The position numbers and the translations under genes were made by a program. The notes beneath the pieces are model-generated. The model worked only from the letters and a program-made list of their open reading frames with translations. It was not told where the DNA came from and did no database searches. This document shows, piece after piece, positions 11,826-22,449 of a stretch of DNA of 64,000 bases. The stretch spans positions 109,176 to 173,175 of the forward strand of contig JAKCPB010001413.1 of NCBI GenBank assembly GCA_021442155.1, written 5' to 3'. The stretch comes from Cymbidium sinense. Lineage: Eukaryota > Streptophyta > Magnoliopsida > Asparagales > Orchidaceae. How positions within the stretch are numbered: position 1 is the stretch's first letter; each line of letters starts with the position of its first letter.

Positions 11826-12382
11826 ACCTGTAGTTATAAGTCCGTAAGTCGACACCTTCGTGGGTTTGGGCCTAGATGATTTGTTAGGAAAAGGCACCTA
11901 TTTGGCTTCCTCTTGTAGGCTAGCCGCCTCGTTGATGAATTTCTTGAATGATTTGATGGTAAAGTCCTTAAGCCTGAAAACAACCGGGCCATGGATATTC
12001 TTGAATAGAATCTCAATGGCATGTTATTCGGACAGCTGTGGTTTGCATTTCATGTTCAGGTTGTGCCACCTGAGAATGTAATCAATAAGGGACTCATTGA
12101 GTTTCTATTTCTCTACAATGAGGTTGCCTACAGTCACCCTCTGTTGAGCTCCAGCAAATGTTTTAATGAAGAGGTCTTCCAACTCAGCAAAAGTTTTCAC
12201 CGAACCATTGGGTAATTTGGCGTGCCAATTAAATGAAACACCTGATAAGCTGTTAATAAAAAGATGGAAAAGGAGTGCGATGCTGACGCCGGTGTTGCAA
12301 CATCTAACTCTAAAGTGTGCAATGTGTTATTGTGAGCTCCCATTGCCATCAAAGATCATAAAGGTTGGTGGCACAAAACCCT
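11826..12382 (-). pseudogene. gag: Ty3/gypsy Gag (capsid domain) fragment with four in-frame stops
   Basis: One continuous minus-strand frame from about 12,380 to 11,830 gives a recognisable retrotransposon Gag core. It has PPTFMIFDGNG, then HIAHFR, FNWHAKLPNGSVKTFAELED, FIKTFAGAQQ, LIDYILRWHNLNMKC and SFKKFINEAASLQEEAK. This is the capsid-like domain found upstream of protease in plant Ty3/gypsy elements. No frameshift was seen, but stops occur at 12,327-12,329, 12,105-12,107, 12,024-12,026 and 11,898-11,900. The frame opens abruptly inside the domain where the satellite begins, so the N-terminal part is gone. It lies about 6.5 kb from the protease trace, so it may be part of the same long element or of a different one. 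Confidence 0.85.
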
Positions 12383-12390
12383 AAATAAAA
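12376..12390. other. Junction: gag fragment to satellite domain A
   Basis: The gag frame runs into AAAACCCTAAATAAAATAAA. The junction sequence itself contains ACCCTAAA, so a few bases of telomere-like microhomology may have joined the two. From here the + strand loses nearly all G. Confidence 0.7.
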
Positions 12391-15300
12391 TAAAAACTAA
12401 ATAAAACCTTAACCTAATAAAATAAACCTAAAAATAAATAAAAAATAAAACCTAAACCATAAACTAAAAAAAACCTAAACCTAAAATAAACAAAACAAAT
12501 TAAACATAAACTTAAACTAAAATAAATTAAACTAAAATAAATAAAACCTAAACCTAAACCGAAAACAAAATAAAATAAAATAAAATAAAAATAAACCTAA
12601 ACATAAACTAAAAAAACCTAAAAAAGCCTAAAATAAAAACCTAAACCTAAAACCTAAAAAAATAAAATAAAAACCAAAACATAAACCTAAAAATAAAAAA
12701 TAAAATCTAAACCTAAAAAATAAAATATAAATAAAACAAAATAAAATACAAAATCTAAACCTAAACCTAAACCTTAAAAATAAACTAAAATAAAAAATCT
12801 AAATTAAAATAAATAAACTAAACTAAATAAAAATAAAAAATATACCTAAATAAAAATAAAAATAAAATAAAATAAAATAAATAAAAATAAACTAAATAAA
12901 CCTAAACCTACCAGTTTACCTAATATTTTTTAAAAAAACCCTAAACCCTAAACCCTAAACACTAAATCCTAAACCCTAAACCAAAAAACTAACCCTAAAC
13001 CCTAAACCTACAACCATAAATCAAAAACCCTAAAAAATCCTAAACCCTAAACTCTAAACTCTAAACAACTAAACCTAACCCTAACCTAAACCTAAACCTA
13101 AACACTAAACCTGACTTAAACTAAACCTAATCCTAAACCCTAAACCTAAACTTAAACCCTAAACCTGAACCTAAACCTAAACCCTAAACCTAAACTTAAA
13201 CCTAAACCTAAAGTTAAACACTAAACTGTAAACTAAATCCTAAACTAAACCTAAACCCTAAACCCTACTAAACTTAAAACCTAAACCAAACCTAAACCAT
13301 AAACTCTAACCCTAAAGCCTAAACCCTAAAACCCTAAACTTTAAACCCAAAACCCAAAACCCTAAAAGCCTAAAAACCTAAATCTAAACTAAATAAAACC
13401 TAAAAATAAAATAAATAAAGAAACCTAAAACTAAATCTAATAAAAAAATAAAATAAAATAAAAACCTAAACAAAATCCTAAACTAATCCTAAAAATAAAG
13501 TCAAATAAACAAATAAAAATAAACTAAAATATAATAAATAAAAACCTAAATTAAACTAAAAAATAAAATAAACCTAAGAATAAAAAACCCTAATCAAATA
13601 AAAACTAAATTTAAAATAAAAAAAAAATAAAGCTAAAATAAAATAAAATAAAACTAAATAAAAAAACCTAAACCTAAAACTAAACCTAAAATAAAAAAAA
13701 AAAATAAAACCCAAACCCTAAACTAAAAAATAAAACTAATCCAAAAATAAAATAAATAAATGAACAAAATAAAATAAACCTAAACCTAAACTAAAATAAA
13801 CAAAATGAAAATAAATTAAACCTAAACCTAAACCCTAAAGTAAATAAATTAAAATAAACTTAAAATAAAGCTAAATCAAAAATAAAAAATAAAACCTAAA
13901 AATAAACTTAAAATAAAAACCTAAAACCTAAACCCTAAATCCTAAACCCTAAAAAGCTAAAAACCTAAACCTAAACTAAATAAAACCTAAAAATAAAATA
14001 AATATAAAAACCTAAACAAAAATAAAATGAAAAAATAAAATAAAATTAAAATATAAACTAAAACCTAAACCTAAACTTAACCTAAAAAGAAAATAAAATA
14101 AAAAATAAAAAATAAAATAAATAAAAACCTAAACTGAACTAAAAAAAATATAAATAAAATAAAAACTAAACCTAAAATAAAAATATAATAAAATTAAAAT
14201 AAAATAACTAAATAAAAATCTAAACTTAAAAAATAAACCTAAAAATAAATAAAAAATAAAACCTAATCCTTAAATTAAAAAAAACATAAACCTAAAATAA
14301 ACCTAAACGTAAACTAAGATAAACTAAAATAAAATAAATAAAACCTAAACCTAAACCTAAAATAAACTAAACCAAAACCTAAACTAAAACTAAATAAAAT
14401 AAAATAAACTAAAAATAAACCAAAACATAAACTAAAAAATAATACCTAAAAATAAAGTTAAAATAAAAACCTAAAACCTCAACCTAAAAAAAAAACAAAA
14501 TAAAAACCTAAACCTAAAGCAAAAAATAAAATATGGAACCTAAACCTAAAAAATAAAATAAAAATAAATCTAAACTAAAAAATAAACCTAAACCTAAATC
14601 TAAAAAATAAACTAAAATAAATAAACCAAAAATAAATAAACTAAACTAAATAAAATAAAAATAAACCTAAATAAAAAAATAAAATAAAATAAATAAAATA
14701 TAAACTAAATAAATCTAAACCTACTTATTTACTGAATTTAAAAAAATGGAAAAAATAACAAATAAAAAAACCCTTAACCATAAACCCTAAACCCTAATCC
14801 CTAATCCCTAAAATCTACAGCCCTAAACCTTAAACCTTAAACGCCAAACCCAAAACTCTAAACCCTAAATCCTAAACTAACCCTAAAACCTAAAACCTAA
14901 ATACTAAACCTAAACAAAAGAAAACATAAATAAATAAAATAAATAAAACCTAAACCTAAATAAAATAAAATAAAATAAAAATATAATAAATAAAACCTAA
15001 ACCTAAACCTAAACGTAAACCTAAACCTAAAACTAAAAAAAAAATAAAATAAAAGAAATAAAAACTAATACGAAAGTAAAAAAATTAAAATAAACCTAAA
15101 AATAAAAAACCTAAATATAATAAAAACTAAATGTAAAATAAAAATAAATTAAACCTAAAATAAAATAAAATAAAATAAAAAACTAAATAAAAAACATAAA
15201 CCTAAAAATAATCCTAAAATAAACAATAAAAAATAAAACCTAAATTAAACTAAAATAAACCTAAACCTAAAAAATAAACAATATAAATAAACCTAAACCT

Positions 15301-16435
15301 AAACTAAAATAAACTAAACTAAAATAAGTAAAACCTAAACCTAAACCTAAAATAAACTAAACCTAAACCCTAAACTAAATAAAATAAAATAAACCTAGAC
15401 CTAAACTAAAAAAATAAAACCTAAAAATAAACCTAAAATAAAAACTAAAAACATAAACCTAAATAAATAAAATAAAAACCTAAACCTAAACCTAAAAAAT
15501 AAAATAAAACTAAAACTAAACTAAAAATTAAACATAAACTTAAAACCTAAACCTAAAAAATAAACTAAAATAACAATAAAAATAAAATAAATTAACCTAA
15601 AATAAATAAAGATAAACTAAATTAACTTGATAAACCTAAACCTACCGGTTTACTTAATTTTTCTAAAAAGAAATCCCTAAACCCTAGAACCTTAACCCTA
15701 AACCCAAAATCCTAAACCCTAAACCCTAAGCCCTAAACCTACAACACTAAAAAACCCCAAACCCTAAACCAAAAACCCTGAACTAACCCTAAACTCTAAA
15801 CCCTAAACCCTAAACCTTAAACCCTAAGCCCTAAATCCTAATCCCTAAAGCCTTAAAACCCTAAATCTTAAAGCCTAAACATTAAACCCTAAACTCTAAG
15901 CCCCGAACCCAAACTCTAAACCCTAAACCCTAAACTCTAAAACCATAAACCCTAAAAGTCAAACCAAACCTAACCCAAAAAAAAAAACCTAAAACCTAAA
16001 CCTAAACTAAATAAACCTAAAAATAAAATAACAAAAAAACCAAAACCAATAAAAAAAATTAAAATATAAAACCTAAACTTAAACTAAAAATAAAAATAAA
16101 TTAAAAATAAAATAAACTAAAATAAATTAAACAAAACCAAACTAAACTTAAAAAATAAAATAAACCTAAGAATAAAAAACCTTAATAAAATAAAAATTAA
16201 ACATAAAAAATAAAAAAAACCTAAAATAAAATAAAATAACAATAGAATAAAAAACCAACACTAAAAAAGAAAACTAAAATAAAATCATATGAATGAATAA
16301 ACCCTCAAAACCCTAAACCCTAATGTCTAAACACTAAACCCTAAATCCTAAACCCTAAACCCTAACCCTAAACCCTAAAATGCTAAACCCTAAAACCCTA
16401 AACCCTAAACCCTAAACCCTAAACCTAAACAAAAC
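12383..16435. repeat. Composite telomere-like satellite, domain A part 1
   Basis: A-rich blocks (12,383-12,912, 13,380-14,715, 14,910-15,640 and 15,975-16,290) built from CCTAAA, CTAAA and AATAAA words alternate with degenerate CCCTAAA tracts (12,936-13,380, 14,760-14,910, 15,670-15,975 and 16,290-16,430). The A-rich blocks share landmark words in the same order, for example CCTAAGAATAAAAAACC at 13,573 and 16,165 and AAATGTAAAATAAAA at 15,129. Three of these blocks end with the boundary motif listed separately. No open reading frame of note exists. The best telomere tract, 16,340-16,428, has runs of three to four perfect CCCTAAA units. It is interstitial: retroelements flank it and the units are heavily mutated. 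Confidence 0.9.
12908..12940 (+). repeat. Satellite boundary motif, first of about fifteen
   Basis: CCTACCAGTTTACCTAATAT followed by T and A runs closes an A-rich block and is followed by CCCTAAA repeats. Related motifs lie near 14,720, 15,640, 18,375, 34,572, 38,008, 40,847, 41,810, 48,460, 49,480, 51,066, 52,432, 55,005, 58,402 and 59,552. The core is (A/G)GTTTACTTAATTT, with variants. Because it sits at the same place in each unit, it is a fixed part of the satellite monomer. Confidence 0.8.
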
Positions 16436-16970
16436 AAAACAACAACAAAGCTTAATCCCACTCAAAAATCCTTTAACCTAAACAAAAAAAGATAAACATC
16501 TTAACCAAGTCTAACCTACCTTTCTTAACATAAAATTAACTCTAAAAACCAAACCATCTAAAAGACTAATCTTATAACCTAAATAACAACATACCTATTT
16601 TGCATTCTATCTCTAATAAATACTATATAAAGCATCCTCATCTAAATAACTTAGTCTTATGTTTCTCTAACCAAATAATAAGTACGTCTTACCACCATCT
16701 TATAAAAAGTTTAATAACTTTTCTATAATAATAAATAAATTCCAAAATAAAATACTAATAAACCATCTAACCATCAAAAATAAGCTAAATATCTAGCCAC
16801 TCTTAATGACTTGATCACCTAAAGTAAACACTACCACTAAACTTCTAATAAAATTACACCCATATAACTAGATCTACTAAATGAAAACCTAAACTCTAAA
16901 GTTGACCTCCATAATTCAAACTCCTCGTCTAAACAAGAAAATGTCATAAAAAAGCATACACCAATACATC
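16435..16970. other. Non-satellite spacer of about 535 bp inside domain A
   Basis: The CCCTAAA words stop after 16,430, and an AT-rich, still G-poor sequence follows with ordinary complexity (for example TTTTGCATTCTATCTC near 16,598 and GATCACCTAAAG near 16,813). No reading frame, RNA gene or element end was recognised. CCCTAAA words resume near 16,972. It may be an old insertion or a strongly diverged satellite part. It has no visible second copy in the window. Confidence 0.6.
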
Positions 16971-17094
16971 TAAACCCTAAACCTAAACCCTAAATCATTA
17001 ACCCTAACACTAAACCTAAACCTAAACTTAAACCCAAAAAAAACTAAATAAATAAAAATAAACCTAAATTCTAAACCTAAACTAACCTAAACCT

Positions 17095-17418
17095 AAGAAT
17101 AAAACCTTGATAAAAAACATAACTAGAAAGATTAAAAATATTATCAAAAACCTAAAATCTAAAAAATAAAAATAAACTAAACATAAAAGGATCAAAATAC
17201 TAAAATAAAGAAACTAAAGAATGGCTAATCCAATCTATTTCTTACGGAACTATGCCTTTATAGAAGAGATTGCTCTAGTTATGTAGAGTTTTTATTTAAA
17301 TGTGCTCATTTTTTATCTATATCATCTCTCGTGTCTCAGAAAACTTGGTATGTTACTTGTTTGATGAAATTGAAAAGAAGAAATGCCGAATTTGAATTTG
17401 TTCTCTATTAAAAAAAAC
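17095..17418 (+). pseudogene. GRP 3'-end segment, satellite copy 1 (eroded)
   Basis: The 3'UTR part (about 17,217-17,418) clearly matches the best copy at 19,870: ATGGCTAATCCAATCTATTT, then a GTTATGTAGAGTTTT-like phrase, TTGATGAAATTGAAAAGAAG and GAATTTGAATTTGTTCTC before an A run. The coding part upstream (17,095-17,216) keeps only hints, such as AAGAAT at its start and AACCTTGA. Between them the expected glycine-rich codons are replaced by CTAAA and AATAAA words. It has no coding capacity. Confidence 0.75.
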
Positions 17419-19869
17419 CAAAAACCTTAAACCCTAAACTAAAACTTGAACCCTAGACCTAAAACATAAACCCTAAACCATAAACCCTAAAAATCCTAAA
17501 CCCTAAACCCTAAAACCTAAACCCTAAACCCTAAACCCTAACCCTAAGCCTTAAACCCTAAACCCCAAACCTTAAACTCGCAACTAACAGTAAACCCTAA
17601 ACCCTAAAAACCTAAAAACCTAAACCTAAACTAAATAAAACATTTAAATAAAAGAAATTAAAAAGTCTAAACCAAAATAAAATAAAAAAATAAAATAAAA
17701 TAAAAGCTTAAACTAAAACTAATCCTAAACATAAACCTAAAAATAAAATAAAATAAAATAATAAATGAAAACCTAAACAAAAGTAAAAAATAAAAAATCT
17801 AAATAAAATAAAAACTAAACCTAAAATTAAAAGAAAATAAAATAAAAACTAAAAAAAACCTAAACTTAAAGATTAAACCTAAAAATAAAACTTAAAAATA
17901 AATTTAAAAGAAATCCTAAACCATAAACTAAAAAAAACCTAAACCTAAAATAAAAAATAAAATAAACCTAAACTTAAACTATATAAACTAAACAAAAATA
18001 AATAAAACCTAAACCTAAACCTAAAATAAACTAAACCAAAACTTAAACCCTAAATAAACTAAAATAAACTAAGAATAAACCTAAACCTAAACTAAAAAAT
18101 AAAACCTAAAAACAAACCTAAAATAAAAACCTAAAACCTAAACTTAAAAAAATAAAATAAAAATGAAAACCTAAATCAAAAAATAAGAAATAAAATTTAA
18201 ACCTAAAAAATAAAATAAAGATAAAATAAAATAAAAAATAGACCTAAACCTAAACCTAAAAAATAAACTAAAATAAAAATACCTAAACTACACTAAATAT
18301 AAATAAAAATAAACCTAAATAAAATAAAATAAATAAAACTAAAAATAAATAAAAAATTAACAAAATAAAGGTAAACCTATGAGTTTACTTAATTTTAAAA
18401 AAATCAAAAATAAAAAAAAATAAAAATTAAAACCCTAACCCTAAACCCTAAACCCTAAAACTAACCCTAAACCTTGAACTCTAAACCTAGAACCTTAAAC
18501 CCTAAGCCCAAAACCTTAAAGCCTTAAACCCTAAACCCTAAACCCTAAAACCCTAAACCTAAAACCTAAATCTTAAGCCCAAAAACCTAGAACTCTAAAC
18601 CCTAAACCCTTAACCCTTAACCTCAAACCCTAAACCCTAAACTCTGAACCCTAAAAACCTATAACTAAATTAAATAAAACCAAAAAATAAAAAATAAAAA
18701 AATCTGAACCTAAATAAAATAAAATAAAAAATCAAATAAATATCTAAACCTAAACCTAAACATAAAAATAAAATAAAATAAAAAAATAAAAGCTAAACTA
18801 AAATAAAATAAATGCATATCTAAACTAAGCTAAAAAATAGAATAAACCTAAAACTAAAAAACCTAAATAAAATAAAAAAGTAAACATAAAAAAATAATAA
18901 TAAAAGCTAAATAAAAACCTAAACCTAAAAAATAAACATAAAAATAAAACTTAAAAATAAATAAAAAATAAAACCTAAACCTTTAACTAAAGAAAACCTA
19001 AACCTAAAATAAACAAAACAGAATAAACCTAACCTTAAACTAAAATAAACAAAATAAAATAAACCTAAACCTAAACTAAAATAAATAAAACCTAAACCTA
19101 AACCTAAAATAAAGTAAACCTAAACCTAAACCTAAACTAAATAAAATAAAATAAACTAAAAATAAACCTAAACCTAAACTAAAATAAAACCTAAAAATAA
19201 ACCTAAAATAAAAAAAAAAAAACCTAAACCTAAAAAAATAAAAGAAATACCTAATCCTAAACCTAAAAATAGAAAATAAAACCTAAACCTAAAAAATAAA
19301 ATAAAAATAAAACTCAACTAAAAATAAACCTAAACATAAAAAATAAACTAAAATAAAAAACCCAAGCTAAAATAAATAAACTAAACTAAGTAAAAATAAA
19401 ATAAATGAAAGTAAATAAAATAAAAAAATTCAATAAACTAAAATAAATGAAAAATAAAATAACAAAAAATAATTTAAAAAAAAACCTAAACCTTAAATCC
19501 TAAACCCAAAACCCTAAACACTAAACCATAGACCATAAACCCTAAACACTAAACCCTCAAACTAACCCTAAACCCTAAACTCTCAAACTATCCTAAAACC
19601 CAAAACCCTAAACTTACAATTCTAAACCTACAACCCTAAAGCCTAAAACTCTAAACCCTAAACCCTAAGCCCTAAACCCTAAACCTAAACCCTAAATCCT
19701 AAACTAAACCCTAAATCCTAAACCCTAAAACCCTAAACCCTAAACCCTAAAACCTAAACCTTAAACCCTAAAACCTACAACCCTAAAATTTAAACCCCAA
19801 ACCCTGAACCCTAAACCCAAAACCCTAAACTAACCCTAGACCTTAAACCCTAAACTTACCCTAAAGCTT
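17419..19869. repeat. Composite satellite between the two GRP segments of domain A
   Basis: Order: CCCTAAA tract (17,430-17,625), A-rich block (17,625-18,370), boundary motif (about 18,375), CCCTAAA tract (18,425-18,665), A-rich block (18,665-19,480), then a long CCCTAAA tract (19,490-19,868) leading into the GRP segment. The second block ends in AATAATTTAAAAAAAA, a worn form of the boundary motif. The two A-rich blocks run through the same word series, including AACCTAAACCTAAAATAAA. Together with one GRP segment this makes a higher-order unit of about 2.8 kb. Confidence 0.85.
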
Positions 19870-20357
19870 AAGAATGTGTAGAACCTTGACGGCAAGAACA
19901 TCACCATCAACTAAGCTCAGTCTAGTTCTAGCAATGGAGGTGAAGGCGAAGGTGACGATTATCATAGTGGTGGTGGGGGATCTGGAGGTACTGGTGGATA
20001 TGAAGGTAATTATTGGAGCAGTGGCAGTTATGGAGGCCAGAGGAGTGATGAAGGTTACAACCGTTGGGGTTATGGAGAGAGAGATTGGTGATATGATGAC
20101 ATATATCGCTACTCAAAAGGCAGGGGTGGTTCTGATGAGAACTACAGAAATTGAAGAATGGCCGATCTGATCTACTACTTATGGAACAATATCTTTATAG
20201 TTGAGATGATTCTACTTACCTAGGGATTTTGATTTACTCTATGGGTGATCATTTCTGATCAATGTCATCGCTTATGTCTTAGAAAATTTGGGGTGCTACT
20301 TGGTTGATGAAATTGAAAAAAAGAGATGTTGAATCTGAATTTGTTCTCTATTAAAAA
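19870..20357 (+). pseudogene. 3' end of a glycine-rich RNA-binding protein gene, best-preserved satellite copy
   Basis: One frame ending at the TGA at 20,152-20,154 reads NLDGKNITIN, a stop, AQSSSS, a glycine-rich tail (SGGGGSGGTGGYEG, then GGQRSDEGYNRWGYGER) and the C-terminus RYSKGRGGSDENYRN. This matches the end of plant GRP7/GRP8-type proteins. There the RRM closes with a MNGKxLDGRxITVNEAQSR-like stretch and the glycine tail ends in SDGNWRN. These proteins bind RNA and act in splicing and stress responses. Stops replace the Glu before AQS and occur again at W-stop-Y. The rest of the RRM is absent. About 200 bp of 3'UTR follows and ends in a short A run. The longer open frame at 19,874-20,170 is a shadow in another frame. 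Confidence 0.88.
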
Positions 20358-20800
20358 TTACCTTAAACCTTAAACTCTAAACACTAAACCTTATACCCTA
20401 AACTACAACTTAAACCTTGAACCTAAAACCTAAACCCTAAACCCTCAAACATAAATCCTAAACCCTAAACCCAAAAAACCCTAAACCATAAACACTAAAC
20501 CCTAAAACCCTAAATCCTAAACCCTAAATCATAAAACTTAAACCATATACCCTAAATTATAAACCCTAAACCCTAAACCCCAAACCCTAAACCCTTAAAC
20601 TATAAACCCTAAACCTTAAACCCTAAACCCTAAACACTAAACCCTAAAATCATAAACCATAAACCCTAAAACCTACAACCCTAAATGCTAAACCCTAAAT
20701 GCCAAACCCTAAACCCAAAACCCTAAACTAACCCTAAACCCTAAACCATAAATTAACCCTAAACCCTAACCTTAAAATCTAAACCTTAAACCTTGAATAA
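20358..20800. repeat. Degenerate CCCTAAA tract at the right end of domain A
   Basis: About 440 bp of CCCTAAA units with CCATAAA, CACTAAA and CCTTAAA variants follows the GRP 3'UTR directly. Up to three perfect units occur in a row. It ends near 20,790 at TTGAATAAAGATGTC. Confidence 0.92.
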
Positions 20801-20930
20801 AGATGTCATTATGAGTAGATCTAAAAAATGACCTAATCCTAACATAGTTATGGTTGCTAAAGAAAATGTCTTCAACAGACTTTCCCTTAACTATTAGAGA
20901 TTTGAATACCCTAAACCCTAACCCTAAATC
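20800..20930. other. Short unique segment ending in a CCCTAAACCCTAACCCTAAA remnant
   Basis: About 110 bases of ordinary sequence (GATGTCATTATGAGTAG, CTTCAACAGACTTTCCC), then a three-unit telomere-like remnant at about 20,909-20,928, then AT-rich repeats. No feature was recognised. It marks the left junction of the inserted non-satellite region. Confidence 0.5.
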
Positions 20931-22260
20931 ATATTATAATACCATATATTATAGTATAATGTAGCATCATATATTTGAGAATGTAGTGATGTTTTTTGGA
21001 GGTTATAAGATGTTTTGAAATGTTTTAGTATATTATGGTATTGTTCCATATAGTCTATATTAATATAAATCATAAAAATATTGATTTAATAAATCGATGG
21101 TGAAATTTTTTTTTTATGTGAAGTGGGAATTAAGTTGTAGTACCAAAGGTGTGCTACTCCAATTTATAAAATGTAAGATTTTATGTTCAAAATAAATATT
21201 ATATGTTGTATAGCATCATATATCATAATATATTGTTCAACACATTTTAAATTCTATTACTATTTTACAATCATGTAGTCAAGCCTACACTAGCATTAAT
21301 TATAAAAATGTTGATTAGTCCGTAAAATGGTGGAATTTGGCCAAATTCATAATAGGTAGAGCATGACATCATAATATATTATTTAAATTTAAAATATGTA
21401 AGTGATATGACTAAAATATATAGTTTTTTATTGTTTAGACTAATTTTATGATTTTTTATCTTAAGTAATCCCTTATGATGTGATATACAATATAATATAA
21501 TATGTGTAGTGTATTATATTATAGGATGCCATAACATAGTGTAGCATCAAGAATTATAGCATTATTGTGTATTACTACTTGTTGTTTAGCATATTTTAGT
21601 TTGTTATAGTAAGATGTAGTTGAGTTTCTTTATAATTATTATATAGGAGATTTGAAATTTGAATTTAGGAACATCATTGGGGTGTCTATGGTGTGTCATT
21701 TAATCAAAAGAATGGAATTTTGCATCCAAAATAAATGTTCATTTTTCAACCAAATTTTATAGATTTTTTGCTTAAAGTGATTCATTTTAAGGTGTAATGT
21801 AAGATAATATATTATATGAAAGCATATTAAAATATAATGTACATAATAATATAACTTGACATATATATGAATGTGGTGGTGTGTTACTAAATGTTATTGA
21901 AGGTTGAGATGGAAGCATTTGGCCAAATTCACGGCACACACTAAGAATCAACACCAAAATTATACTATTTTGTACCATTTCTAATAGAAAAATAAAATTT
22001 TACATCCAAAATGAACATTATTCATATTTTGAGAAAATTTTGTTATTTGTTCCTTTTAAGTGATTCTGATGAGGTGTAATGTTACAAAATATATCATATT
22101 ATGGCTAAATATATTATAATATCATATATTATAATATAATATAGTGTGTTAATTCACACTATAATATGTTTAGCATGATATTGTATAGTTAGTTTGAGCT
22201 GCACCATCATAATTAAAAAATGTTGATTACAATGTTATGATGTAATTTGAATGAATACAT
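20930..22260. repeat. AT-rich tandem repeat, about 280-315 bp unit, three or four diverged copies
   Basis: A unit can be followed by an ATCCAAAAT(A/G)AA phrase and a TTTTGCTTAAAGTGATTC-like phrase, then (A/G)AGGTGTAATGT and runs of ATAATATAATAT. Matching points lie near 21,477, 21,790 and 22,071, so spacing is about 313 and 281. An earlier, poorer copy begins near 21,170. No gene was found: the frames at 21,787-21,978 (minus) and nearby are AT-rich filler. It separates the satellite from Ty3 copy 2 and is not present beside copy 1 within the window. Confidence 0.65.
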
Positions 22261-22449
22261 TGTTAGGCTTTTGGTTGAAGTATTAAAGGTATTCATAAGA
22301 GAAGAAATAAGATTTGATGAGAATTCCATGTCAAGGACATAGAGGGAGATTCAATAGGGGATCACATATGCATTGGACATGACATGTGAGGAGTCTATGT
22401 CAAGGGCAAAGAAGAAGAAAATCTGTTAGGGATAAGGTTTGAATTTGAT

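Noticed and set aside
10010..12382. tRNA or other small RNA gene
   Set aside because: No cloverleaf-like arms, A/B boxes or snRNA-like motifs were noticed here or elsewhere in the window.
12936..13380. CRISPR-like array of short repeats
   Set aside because: The repeats are 5-7 base telomere words without spacers of constant length, in a plant nuclear genome. No associated genes exist.
19874..20170. 98-codon + strand open frame as a protein gene
   Set aside because: It is in a different frame from the recognisable GRP tail and only reads the glycine codons out of phase. The minus-strand frame at 19,928-20,116 is likewise a shadow.
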